From JBPRGH01 sp051418055 (GTDB taxonomy: Bacteria; Bacteroidota; Bacteroidia; Cytophagales; Cyclobacteriaceae), in the NCBI GenBank assembly GCA_051418055.1, contig JBPRGH010000010.1, positions 124,001-188,000 of the forward strand: DNA of 64,000 nt. The letters run 5' to 3'. The notes under the pieces are model-generated. The model was not told the origin of the DNA. It ran no database searches and saw nothing but the letters and a program-made list of their open reading frames with translations. The translations under genes were made by a program, and so were the position numbers. Below are positions 17,515 to 25,473 of this stretch, piece by piece. Numbering within the stretch: position 1 is the first letter of the stretch; each line of letters begins with the position of its first letter.

Positions 17515-19289
17515 GCTTTATTAATCTCTATCCCCATTTTCTCCATTAATTTACTTGCATTGAAGCTTCGACAGATGCCCTCATGGATCTTATAGTCGAA
17601 CAAGATTTCATCATCTACTATATCACTATTAAAACTCATATTCTTAATATGTTCATCTTCACTGGCAATGGCACCTAGCTCAAGGTCATGGGTAGATATC
17701 ATACCCATGCAATTTAGCTTATTCAGCTGCCTTACCAAAGCTTCAGCTCCTGCATGACGATCATGGCTGTTCGTTCCTTTTAGTACCTCATCGAGAGCAT
17801 AAAGAACAGGTTTTGTATTTGTCTTTAGCTTCTGGAGTAGCTGGCGGATACGCTTAAGTTCAGCATAAAAGGAAGAAACATGTGCCTCCAGATTATCCTT
17901 TGTACGCATACTGGTAAAAATATCAAATTCAGAGATCAGGAAAGTTTTGGCACAAACGGGGCTGCCGGCATAGGCAAGAATTGCATTTATACCCACAGTA
18001 CGAAGAAAGGTGCTTTTCCCTGACATGTTAGAGCCTGTAATAATTACAACAGCCCCTTCACCTGCCAGATCAAAATCGTTAGATACACGTTCATGTGGTG
18101 GAATCAATGGATGCCCAAGTTCTGTCGTCTGAAACTCATATTCTTCATCTGAAATAGTTGGGAAAATAAGCTCCGGGTTAGCAAAGGCATATCCTGAAAA
18201 ACTGCATATTGCTTCTACTTTGCCTATAGCATCAAACCATTGGATAACATATTTTCTGTTTGCGCCCTTCCATTTATCAGATTGAAGGATGAGGTGCAGG
18301 TCAAGCAGAACAATAATATTTAGCACATGATAGAACATGTTGCTTCTTGCATCAAGAAACTCAAGTATACGCTCAAGTCTTTTAAGCGAGGATGAGGCTT
18401 TATAGCTATCACTTTTAAATACTTGTTGGGTATCTTTCAGATAAGGTGCATTAAATTTTTTATTTTCGATCAGGTGGATAATATGTCGGTATTTTTTTAG
18501 CACGGAAAGCCCCTGGGAGGTCATCTCCGATAGGTCTTTAATCTTCTTGCTATACCGGCTGAGAATAAAGCTGTTGATCAGGGCTAAAATCACCGGGATA
18601 TAAAAGCTCACTACATTAAGTATCCAGAAAATCAATGCCACTAAAGTAATAGCGGCCATTCCATAAGCAATTAGAAGGTTCGGCATTTTTTCTGAAGCTT
18701 TAAGCCATTTAAAAAATAGCTCAAGATGGTGCTCCTTTTCTATTTCAAGCTCTGAAGCCTGGATCTCCTGTCGCCAGTTTAGTTCATCTTTTAATTCTTT
18801 TACTGCCTCCTGCCGAGCTTTTACCTCCTCTTTAGGGGCAGGAGCTGCCAACCATGTAGCAAGTGCCTCTTCACCGGCAGGTGTTGCTGACCTGTTGAGG
18901 AAATGATAGATATTTTTATATCCATAGATATCGAGATCACCGGAGTACGGATGCTCCTCATCCTGATAGCGGGTGCCGTCGTAAAAATGTTGTGGTTTGT
19001 AATGGAGACGGTTTATTTCTTCTTTATTTATCAGTGCGAGATGCTGTAAAAACTTCTTCCTGTACTTTATTTTCTTGTGCCTATTAACAAGTAAGCCAAA
19101 AGCAAAAGGGAATAGGATGAGTGAAATTAAAAACCAAAGAAAATATTCTTCACTAATAAAAAAAATCCATAATCCGAGGAAGGTAACAAAAGCTAAAACA
19201 CGTATGGTGGATACCAATCGCGCACGTTTTTCATAGCGCAAAGATTCCTGATGAAATTGGTCTACCCGTTTATTAAATAAATTCTCCAT
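17511..19289 (-). CDS. MutS-related membrane-associated ATPase (not a classical mismatch-repair MutS)
   Basis: 592 residues. It has hydrophobic helices near 25-65 and 205-245, a helical MutS-III-like lever region (about 250-390), and the MutS-V ATPase domain (about 400-590). That domain has Walker A ITGSNMSGKSTF, Walker B VLYALDEVLKGTN and MISTHDLE. The mismatch-recognition domain with its Phe-x-Glu motif is absent, and the membrane segments are not found in true MutS. Bacteroidota encode many such MutS-related proteins of unknown role. It is the first gene of the operon that continues with the HEAT/cyclophilin gene, purK and purE. A structured leader lies upstream. Confidence 0.85.
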   Translation of the reverse strand: MENLFNKRVDQFHQESLRYEKRARLVSTIRVLAFVTFLGLWIFFISEEYFLWFLISLILFPFAFGLLVNRHKKIKYRKKFLQHLALINKEEINRLHYKPQHFYDGTRYQDEEHPYSGDLDIYGYKNIYHFLNRSATPAGEEALATWLAAPAPKEEVKARQEAVKELKDELNWRQEIQASELEIEKEHHLELFFKWLKASEKMPNLLIAYGMAAITLVALIFWILNVVSFYIPVILALINSFILSRYSKKIKDLSEMTSQGLSVLKKYRHIIHLIENKKFNAPYLKDTQQVFKSDSYKASSSLKRLERILEFLDARSNMFYHVLNIIVLLDLHLILQSDKWKGANRKYVIQWFDAIGKVEAICSFSGYAFANPELIFPTISDEEYEFQTTELGHPLIPPHERVSNDFDLAGEGAVVIITGSNMSGKSTFLRTVGINAILAYAGSPVCAKTFLISEFDIFTSMRTKDNLEAHVSSFYAELKRIRQLLQKLKTNTKPVLYALDEVLKGTNSHDRHAGAEALVRQLNKLNCMGMISTHDLELGAIASEDEHIKNMSFNSDIVDDEILFDYKIHEGICRSFNASKLMEKMGIEINKA

Positions 19290-19398
19290 TATATTTTTTA
19301 AATTTAATCAGGAACAATAGATTCTGTGTGATTATTGTGAAAAAACTAAAAATTGTAGAGGATCTATCCCCCAGATTGTGGTAGGATGTCAACAAAAA

Positions 19399-19426
19399 AA
19401 CCCTCCCGGTTTTATGAGGGAGGGTT
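19399..19426 (-). terminator. Leader terminator hairpin upstream of the MutS-like operon
   Basis: On the minus strand a 9-bp G/C-rich stem (19418-19426 with 19399-19407, loop 10 nt) is followed by a run of T residues (complement of 19394-19400). It points toward the operon and lies about 110 nt before ATG 19289. No minus-strand gene upstream needs terminating, so it probably acts inside the 5' leader (attenuation) or ends a small RNA. Confidence 0.7.
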
Positions 19427-19507
19427 CTACCAAACCAAACAATATGAAGAAGTATTGAGTAATGCATCAATAAGCATTACTTAACTTACTCTTGCTTTAT
19501 TATTATA
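19427..19507 (-). promoter_or_regulatory. Candidate attenuator leader or small RNA with 16-residue leader ORF
   Basis: On the minus strand a TATAAT-like box (19502-19507) with TTACAT 16 nt upstream (19524-19529) precedes an 8-bp hairpin (19458-19465 with 19474-19481). A short ORF begins at ATG 19477 and reads MLIDALLNTSSYCLVW, then stop (19427-19429). The stop codon directly abuts the terminator hairpin. This geometry is that of a transcription attenuator. No obvious antiterminator pairing was found by eye. An alternative is a ~100-nt small RNA. Confidence 0.4.
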
Positions 19508-19628
19508 CAATTACTGTGCCTGAATGTAACCGGCTACAGGGGTAAAAAGAGATAATTGGCTGAACAAATTTTTAATTCTATTGTATATGTTTTGGAGGAG
19601 TAACAGATGATTAACAACAAATAACTAA

Positions 19629-20093
19629 ATGGCAAAGAAAAAAACCACCACCCGGACACGTAAGAAAACAGCACCTGACAAGAACAAGCTTATACACTCC
19701 AGGGCATTTCAGCTGGCAATGAATATTGCTAAGAAATATGCCTATAGCCGAAGCCGCTTGTTTGTTTTAATAAGCCAGGCCTTTGAGAAGCTTAAGGATG
19801 AAGCCGCAAGTAATAAATTGAAGAAAGAATTTACTCCCAAACTTAGGCTGTTTTTAAGGATGCTTCGTGCTTATGCTTCGGGTCAGTACCGGGAGATACC
19901 AATTAATACTATCATTAAAATTGCCGGTGCAGTTGTTTATTTCGTAATGGTAGTGGATTTTATTCCTGATTTTATTCCCATTCTGGGATTTACCGATGAT
20001 CTTGCTGTAATTATCTGGGTTTATAATTCTATTGATGATCAAATGAATAAATTTAAGGAATGGGAATCTTCAGTGGCAAAGGCCGGGAAGTAA
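19629..20093 (+). CDS. YkvA family (DUF1232) small membrane protein
   Basis: 154 residues. The N-terminus is very basic (MAKKKTTTRTRKK). The DUF1232 core lies at about 85-140 with a hydrophobic helix and the hallmark VDFIPDFIPILGFTDDLAVI. Members of this family are small membrane proteins of unknown function, often near envelope-stress genes. It is the first of four co-directional small membrane protein genes ending at 21060. ATG 19629 follows a clean start context. Confidence 0.85.
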   Translation: MAKKKTTTRTRKKTAPDKNKLIHSRAFQLAMNIAKKYAYSRSRLFVLISQAFEKLKDEAASNKLKKEFTPKLRLFLRMLRAYASGQYREIPINTIIKIAGAVVYFVMVVDFIPDFIPILGFTDDLAVIIWVYNSIDDQMNKFKEWESSVAKAGK

Positions 20094-20120
20094 TTTCATA
20101 ATTTGCATAATACCACCATT

Positions 20121-20456
20121 ATGAAGCTTTTAGCAAGATTTTTAATTACCACGGTAGCTATTCTTATTACTACCTATCTCCTGGATGGGATTTATATGGA
20201 AGGAGTGGGTATTGCCATTATTGTTGCCATTGTTTTAGGGATTATAAATATTTTAATAAAACCCATTTTAGTCATACTTACATTGCCAGTAACAGTGATG
20301 ACATTGGGTTTATTCTTACTGGTTATCAATGCGCTTATGATAATGCTAACTGCCTGGCTGGTACCAGGTTTTGCGGTTGATAACTTTTGGTGGGCATTAT
20401 TGTTCAGTATAGTGCTTGCGATAATTAGCTGGTTTTTAAATCAGTTTATTGATTAG
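20121..20456 (+). CDS. Phage-holin-4-2 family (YvlD-like) membrane protein
   Basis: 111 residues with four short hydrophobic helices. The pattern GIAIIVAIVLGIINILIKP, then LPVTVMTLGLFLLVINALM, is the signature of the family represented by Bacillus YvlD (PF04020). Despite the holin label these are chromosomal envelope-stress proteins. ATG 20121 is preferred over a TTG at 20103. The next gene starts 28 nt downstream. Confidence 0.85.
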   Translation: MKLLARFLITTVAILITTYLLDGIYMEGVGIAIIVAIVLGIINILIKPILVILTLPVTVMTLGLFLLVINALMIMLTAWLVPGFAVDNFWWALLFSIVLAIISWFLNQFID

Positions 20457-20484
20457 GTTGTTATATATTAAAACTATTAAAATT

Positions 20485-20700
20485 ATGGAAGATAACGGAA
20501 AATTATTTATTGGGCTTTTAGCCGGACTAGGATTAGGTACTGTTTTAGGTATTCTTATTGCTCCCGATAAAGGGACAGAGACTTATAAAAAAGTTGAAAA
20601 AGCAGTTAGAGATGCTGCGGATGATCTAATGGCCCTTGGTGAGGAGGCTACTGAAGAAGCTGAGGAAGTAAAAAAGAAAGCCACAAAATCAGGCAGCTAA
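20485..20700 (+). CDS. YtxH domain protein
   Basis: 71 residues: a single glycine-zipper-like membrane helix (GLLAGLGLGTVLGILIAPDKG) followed by a charged, helical tail rich in Glu, Ala and Lys. This is the YtxH general-stress protein pattern. ATG 20485 is preferred, since an in-frame upstream start would overlap the previous gene and add a non-conserved head. A 3-nt gap separates it from the next gene. Confidence 0.85.
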   Translation: MEDNGKLFIGLLAGLGLGTVLGILIAPDKGTETYKKVEKAVRDAADDLMALGEEATEEAEEVKKKATKSGS

Positions 20701-20703
20701 GCC

Positions 20704-21060
20704 ATGACGAAAGTTGGAAGAATAATTAAAAGTCCCATAAGACATGTCGAGGCTAAGATTGAGTCGAAGAAGCAAAATTTAAAAGAAAGTGCTGCTGAGA
20801 TCATCAGCAAAATAATCATTTTCGGCGCTCTTGCCTTCATTGCAATTTTGTTTTTATTATTTGCCAGTATAATGTTGGCAAATTATCTTAATGTAGTGTT
20901 TGACAGCAGTTTTTGGGGCTATGGAGCAGTGGCAGGGATTTATCTTGTTATTGCAATTATTCTATTCATGCTTAAGGATAAGAATTTTATCTACAAAAGA
21001 AGTCGTGACTATGCTAACTATTTAGTCAAAAGTTCTAAGGGAAGTATTGATTACGAATAG
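20704..21060 (+). CDS. Holin-X / DUF1469-like membrane protein
   Basis: 118 residues. An amphipathic Lys/Glu-rich N-terminal helix (about 12-40) precedes two transmembrane helices (about 42-65 and 75-97) and a basic tail. This is the layout of the Phage_holin_3_6 (DUF1469) family, which often accompanies YtxH proteins in bacterial chromosomes. It is the last gene of the four-gene cluster and is followed by a bidirectional terminator. Confidence 0.75.
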   Translation: MTKVGRIIKSPIRHVEAKIESKKQNLKESAAEIISKIIIFGALAFIAILFLLFASIMLANYLNVVFDSSFWGYGAVAGIYLVIAIILFMLKDKNFIYKRSRDYANYLVKSSKGSIDYE

Positions 21061-21082
21061 TTTTTAGCCAGAGAAAAATTAG

Positions 21083-21109
21083 AAAAAGCAGGTGTAAACC
21101 TGCTTTTTT
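21083..21109. terminator. Bidirectional terminator between convergent genes
   Basis: An 11-bp stem (21083-21093 with 21098-21108) with a GTAA loop is flanked by A-run and T-run. It can serve both the plus-strand cluster ending at 21060 and the minus-strand transpeptidase gene ending at 21136. Confidence 0.9.
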
Positions 21110-21135
21110 CATTTCTTTGAGAATACTAATAGCTT

Positions 21136-22815
21136 TTAAACGCGGTCAAATTCCTGAGCCAGCTGCTTGTCAAGTTCGTAAAGATCTTTTCTAAAATGTA
21201 GCCTGCCATCCTCATCAACAAATGAAGTGAGGTATAAAATATAAACCGGGATATGTTGGTCAGTTGGCACTATATCACGCTCTCCGTCAGTCATTTTACG
21301 CTGTATATCTTGTGCCGTATATTGAGGGAATAACCAGTCACCAAACCATACAGGATCCTCAATGCGGATACACCCATGGCTGAAGGCACGATGCTTTTTA
21401 TCGAAAAGCTGGTCTGCGGGAGTATCATGAAGATAGATGGCAAAGTCATTAGGGAACATATATTTTACACGGCCGAGTGCATTCCATGGGCCGGGTTTCT
21501 GCCTGACACGATAGTTATAGTGATCGATACTATCCCATTTAATTTCTGAAACCGGCACCACATTGGCATCCTCGCTCCATCCATCCAGCACTTCATAATG
21601 ATTCCTTATCAGCCAGTCGGGATTTCTCTTAGCAGTAGGCCAGATCTCCTCTTCCGCAATACTTTCGGGAACATTCCAGTAAGGTGAGAATATGGCATAT
21701 TCAATATAATCACTGAAAATAGGTGTAGTATTCACCACCTCACCGACAACTACTTTCATTATTTTTATCTGCTTCTCATTTTCAAATACCCGCAGGCGAT
21801 ATTCAGGTATATTTACCAGCACATAGGTATCAGGCATATCACCTGAGGCAAACCAACGAATACGATCAATATTTAACTTGATCTGCTTTTGCCGCATTGT
21901 GGCAGGGATATTTAAAGATCTCAGTGTTTCATCGTCTACTACTCCTGATTGCTCCAGGCCATGACGTAGCTGGAAAATTTTCACAGATGAAGTTAATGCA
22001 TCATCATAAGTATTGGGATTTTGTAATTCATTTGGTGGTTTATTAAAATCGCCGCTTATATATAAACGCTGTTTTAAAGTTGATATCCGGCTACTGGAAT
22101 CTCCCGGCTTTAACGTTTCTCCGGATGGTATTTCCGGCCAACCTCCATTTTCAATGATTTTATTGTAACGGCTCAGCTCTTCAATAAGCTGTTGGTATTG
22201 CACATACTGTGGGCGAAAGAAATCCAATGATCTATCTACTTCACCGTTTATTGCCTGTTTAAGCTGGATATGGAGCTCATCCGGTTTGTCGGGACGGATA
22301 TGCCAGCTTTTATTAAATTCTCCCGGCTTCACCTTCCCTGTCGCAATTATATCGGCAATTTTTAAGTAGGTGCCCGAGAGCATAAGATCCAGTTGAGCAC
22401 CGGATTCTGCATCCGCTCCATTTTTTACTTTATCGAACAAGTGCTGAAGATCATCAATTGGAAATAAATCCGGATTGAGCCCTTCATTCCCCAGGTTGTT
22501 GAGCAGTGTAATCAATTCCTGAGCAGGTCCTAACTCCCAGGCAGGGTTAAAATTTCGCTGGGTATAAAATCTTAAAAGGCTTTGATGAAAGCGGTTTTCA
22601 TCTACCTGGGGCAGGTCAAGATTAACTTTTGTGCTATCTATCCATTTATCGAGCACGTCTCTTGCTTCTTTTTTAGGATAATCAAGAGATGGAGGCTCAT
22701 TATTAACCTCTTTACTTCCATTTCTACCGTTGACTAAATCCTGATTGCTTACATCTTTACCCCCACATGAAATAAAAATTACTGCAAGGACTATTAAAAT
22801 ACTAAATCTACTCAT
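21136..22815 (-). CDS. L,D-transpeptidase lipoprotein (YcbB-like murein cross-linking enzyme)
   Basis: 559 residues. A lipoprotein signal (VIFISC) is followed by a helical scaffold domain (about 50-230), a peptidoglycan-binding PG_binding_1 domain (about 240-320, with SSRISTLKQRLYISGDF) and a YkuD catalytic domain (about 330-505). Catalytic residues are visible in LHDTPADQ and in FSHGCIRIEDP, with Cys near 482. Family members form 3-3 cross-links between diaminopimelate residues. It is anchored to a membrane and monocistronic. Confidence 0.93.
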   Translation of the reverse strand: MSRFSILIVLAVIFISCGGKDVSNQDLVNGRNGSKEVNNEPPSLDYPKKEARDVLDKWIDSTKVNLDLPQVDENRFHQSLLRFYTQRNFNPAWELGPAQELITLLNNLGNEGLNPDLFPIDDLQHLFDKVKNGADAESGAQLDLMLSGTYLKIADIIATGKVKPGEFNKSWHIRPDKPDELHIQLKQAINGEVDRSLDFFRPQYVQYQQLIEELSRYNKIIENGGWPEIPSGETLKPGDSSSRISTLKQRLYISGDFNKPPNELQNPNTYDDALTSSVKIFQLRHGLEQSGVVDDETLRSLNIPATMRQKQIKLNIDRIRWFASGDMPDTYVLVNIPEYRLRVFENEKQIKIMKVVVGEVVNTTPIFSDYIEYAIFSPYWNVPESIAEEEIWPTAKRNPDWLIRNHYEVLDGWSEDANVVPVSEIKWDSIDHYNYRVRQKPGPWNALGRVKYMFPNDFAIYLHDTPADQLFDKKHRAFSHGCIRIEDPVWFGDWLFPQYTAQDIQRKMTDGERDIVPTDQHIPVYILYLTSFVDEDGRLHFRKDLYELDKQLAQEFDRV

Positions 22816-22986
22816 GCTGTTAAATAAACATAAAAGATGCCAAAAGGATTTAAAAATAGAATTTTCCAGCCTTTTAAAGATTTATCGCACCAAATGTAAC
22901 CGGCAGGACAGATTGAAAAACTAAGTCTGATCTTTAATCTTTTTTCGATTGGTAAACCAGCAATTAAAGGATTTCTTTAAAATGGG

Positions 22987-23022
22987 AAAAGCCTGCTAAT
23001 ACAAAGACTAGTAGGCTTTTTA
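22987..23022 (-). terminator. Terminator of the histidine-heptad lipoprotein gene
   Basis: A 12-bp stem with one G-T pair (22987-22998 with 23009-23020) lies 14 nt after the stop codon of the minus-strand gene at 23036 and is followed by T residues on that strand. Confidence 0.8.
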
Positions 23023-23035
23023 TTCTTGTTAGAAA

Positions 23036-23506
23036 CTATTCCTGTTCTGTTGGAGCAAGCCTTTTATGCTCTTCTTTTATCCTGTGGTGTTCATTTTCCA
23101 TCTGCGTATGCTCCTGTCGAATACGTTCGTGTTCCCTACTCATCATGTCAAGTTGTTCATTAAGCTCTTCTTTTGTCATATTTCCAAGATCAGGATTTTC
23201 AAGTACAGCGGAATGCTTGTCAATTAGATTTTTATGCTCCTGAATAAGTGCTTCATGTTTATCTATAACTGCCTGATGGTGATCCCGGAAATCTCTATAG
23301 GCTGAGTCTTCTTCAATAAGTTCCTGATTTTCGCTCACCCATTGCTGATGGGCAGCTTTAACACTGTCATGCTTCATTTGAAACTCGTTATGGGCTTCCT
23401 GGATCATTTTATGAGTTTCTCTCATGTCATCAGCGATCTCCTTCTCTTCTGTGGGGCCGCATGAAATAATGAAAAAAAGCGAAAATAGATAGAATAATAT
23501 TTTCAT
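23036..23506 (-). CDS. Coiled-coil lipoprotein with histidines at heptad spacing
   Basis: 156 residues. A lipoprotein signal peptide (FFIISC, Cys16) precedes an almost continuous, highly charged helix rich in His, Glu, Gln and Lys. Histidines recur exactly every seven residues in two blocks: HQAVIDKHEALIQEHKNLI and HERIRQEHTQMENEH. Such a layout places His on one face of a coiled coil, possibly for metal binding or pH-sensitive bundling. No family is recognised. It could be a periplasmic stalk or metal buffer. It has its own terminator and no operon partner. Confidence 0.75.
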   Translation of the reverse strand: MKILFYLFSLFFIISCGPTEEKEIADDMRETHKMIQEAHNEFQMKHDSVKAAHQQWVSENQELIEEDSAYRDFRDHHQAVIDKHEALIQEHKNLIDKHSAVLENPDLGNMTKEELNEQLDMMSREHERIRQEHTQMENEHHRIKEEHKRLAPTEQE

Positions 23507-23589
23507 AAGTTTTGGATATGATTGGTTATGAGTTATTAACAGTTTGTTTATCAGGTTGTTTGGTTGATTGGTGTATTAATTAGAAGTGC

Positions 23590-23760
23590 ACGAAGATTTC
23601 TCTCTGCTCCTTTTGTCCCCTCCGGCGTCATCTCGATGATAGGAGAGATCTTACTCCTCGAATAGCAGTATGTACTAAATAATGAGTAAGATTTCTCTCT
23701 TCGCATGCCTAATAGTTACAAAGCTTAAGATTATCGTAAGCTATGTTCGAAATGACGGAG
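23590..23760. repeat. Dispersed intergenic repeat with inverted ends
   Basis: The stretch contains cgtcatctcga (23626-23636) and its near-complement tcgaaatgacg (23746-23756), plus two copies of gatttctctct about 95 nt apart. GTCAT-n-TCGA and TCGAAATGACG ends are typical of short palindromic intergenic repeats that recur many times in Cytophagales genomes. Related sequence is seen again at 43560-43650. It is non-coding as far as can be seen. Confidence 0.6.
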
Positions 23761-23771
23761 ATTTTAGTTTA

Positions 23772-23969
23772 TTAGCGGTAGGTATCTACCATTTCCTTGT
23801 ATTGTACACCATCAGCAAAAGTGAAATGGCATTCAAAGCACTCATAGAATTTATAACCTTCTTTGGAGCCGATATAATTCAGGATGTTATTCTGACAGCA
23901 TTGGCAGCTTAATCTATTTATCTCCTCCTCTTCATTAGTATCCCTTATCCTTTCCGGGTTTAATAGCAT
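23772..23969 (-). CDS. Small zinc-ribbon-like protein
   Basis: 65 residues. A CQCC cluster and a CFEC pair are separated by about 20 residues with the segment NYIGSKEGYKFYECFECHF, giving the two-knuckle layout of a zinc ribbon. The acidic N-terminus (RDTNEEEEINRL) and short tail carry no other domain. It follows the succinate-semialdehyde dehydrogenase gene on the same strand after 81 nt and might be transcribed with it. Function unknown. The opposite-strand ORF here looks like a shadow. Confidence 0.6.
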   Translation of the reverse strand: MLLNPERIRDTNEEEEINRLSCQCCQNNILNYIGSKEGYKFYECFECHFTFADGVQYKEMVDTYR

Positions 23970-24050
23970 AGTTGTTAACTAATAGTATTAAATAAGCGGA
24001 CGGTGATTATAATTGAGATGTGGGAAAAACCTATTAAATCAATTAATGAG

Positions 24051-25409
24051 TTAACCTTTTACATAAACTGTTTTCTTATTAATGAATTCCATCATCCCTT
24101 CTTTTGAAAGTTCACGGCCGTATCCTGAACGTTTTGTTCCGCCAAACGGCAATCGAGGATCAGACTTTACAAGTTCATTTACAAAGTATGCACCATCTGT
24201 GATCCTATCTGCAAGCTCAGTTGCTTTTTTAATGTCACGTGTAAAAACAGAAACACCAAGACCATATTTTGATTTTTCGGAGAGGGCAAAAGCTTCATCT
24301 ATATCTTTGGCTTTTATAATTGCGGCAAGCGGACCGAATGTTTCCTCTTCAAATGCAGCCATACCCGGCCTCACATTTCCAAGTATGGTAGGCTCATAAT
24401 AGCAGTTGTTTTGTTTGCCGCCAAGCAGGATCTTTGCCCCCTGCTCAACAGAAATTTTTACCTGACGGTTGAGTTGATCCGCAAGATCTTTACGTGCGAG
24501 CGGCCCCACCTGGGTCACATCGTCTTTCGTATCTCCTGCTTTCAACTTGCTTACGGCATCAGTAAATTTATTAACGAACTCATCATGGATTCCTTCCACA
24601 AGTATAAATCGTTTGGCAGCAATACAGCTCTGACCGCAGTTGAGCATTCTGGCGGAAACGGCGGTTTTTACTGCTAAATCGATATCTGCATCTTCCCATA
24701 CAATAAAAGCGTTATTCCCTCCCAGCTCCAGCAGGCTCTTTTTAATATATTTACCTGCAATTTCAGCCACAGCAGCACCTGCCATTTCACTTCCTGTAAG
24801 GGTTACAGCATTTACAGCATCATGAGAAATAATTTTTTCCGTTTCATTATGATGTACGATCAGGTTCTGAAATACCCCGGAAGGATATCCTGCTTTTTTA
24901 AATACGTCCGCTATCTTGAGTGCACACCCAAATACATTTGGCGCATGTTTTAATAATGCGGTATTTCCAGAAGTAAGTGTTGGTGCAGCAAACCTGAATA
25001 CCTGCCAGAATGGAAAATTCCAGGGCATAATTGCAAATATGCAGCCCATCGGATCGTGCCTTACAAAGCTACGTTTGGCATCAGTCTGGATTTCTTCATT
25101 TGCAAGAAATTCGGCAGCATTTTCAGCATAGTAATCACATACCCAGGCACATTTATTAACTTCAGCTCTAGATTCAGAAATAGGTTTTCCCATTTCTGAG
25201 GTGATCATTTGGGCATATTCCTCAACATTATCCCTCAATACCTGACCAGCCTTTTTTATAAGATCTGTTCGATGGGAAAGTGGTTCCCTACACCAGGTTT
25301 TAAAAACTTCCCCCGATCTGATCAGGATGCTATTCAGTTCTTCTGAAGTATGTGATTTATAAACCCCTACTTCTTCTCCATTAAAAGGATTAATGCTGCG
25401 AAATTCCAT
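24051..25409 (-). CDS. NAD(P)-dependent succinate-semialdehyde dehydrogenase
   Basis: 452 residues of the aldehyde dehydrogenase superfamily. It has MPWNFPFWQVFR, LTGSEMAG in the cofactor site, LELGGNNAFIV with the general-base Glu, and NCGQSCIAAKRF with the nucleophilic Cys. The short N-terminus and SINPFNGEEV beginning are typical of the GabD/Sad group that oxidises succinate semialdehyde to succinate. The neighbouring GABA-type transaminase (32625-33956) would make that aldehyde, which supports the assignment. It is the last enzyme gene of the seven-gene cluster. Confidence 0.9.
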   Translation of the reverse strand: MEFRSINPFNGEEVGVYKSHTSEELNSILIRSGEVFKTWCREPLSHRTDLIKKAGQVLRDNVEEYAQMITSEMGKPISESRAEVNKCAWVCDYYAENAAEFLANEEIQTDAKRSFVRHDPMGCIFAIMPWNFPFWQVFRFAAPTLTSGNTALLKHAPNVFGCALKIADVFKKAGYPSGVFQNLIVHHNETEKIISHDAVNAVTLTGSEMAGAAVAEIAGKYIKKSLLELGGNNAFIVWEDADIDLAVKTAVSARMLNCGQSCIAAKRFILVEGIHDEFVNKFTDAVSKLKAGDTKDDVTQVGPLARKDLADQLNRQVKISVEQGAKILLGGKQNNCYYEPTILGNVRPGMAAFEEETFGPLAAIIKAKDIDEAFALSEKSKYGLGVSVFTRDIKKATELADRITDGAYFVNELVKSDPRLPFGGTKRSGYGRELSKEGMMEFINKKTVYVKG

Positions 25410-25473
25410 TTTTATAATTTGCTTATGTTTAAAAATAAATAATTAAGTAGGGCTTTTTTAAAATTCCAATTTT

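Noticed and set aside
17511..19289. True mismatch-repair MutS
   Set aside because: The mismatch-binding domain is missing and there are membrane helices; only the ATPase half is MutS-like.
19273..19470. 65-residue ORF on the minus strand
   Set aside because: It runs through the leader terminator hairpin and has no coding signature. The 16-codon ORF and RNA structure explain the region better.
19629..21060. Phage lysis cassette (two holin-like genes)
   Set aside because: The families are chromosomal stress proteins, and there are no endolysin, integrase or structural phage genes in the window.
23682..23912. 76-residue plus-strand ORF
   Set aside because: It overlaps the zinc-ribbon gene and the dispersed repeat, and lacks any recognisable feature.
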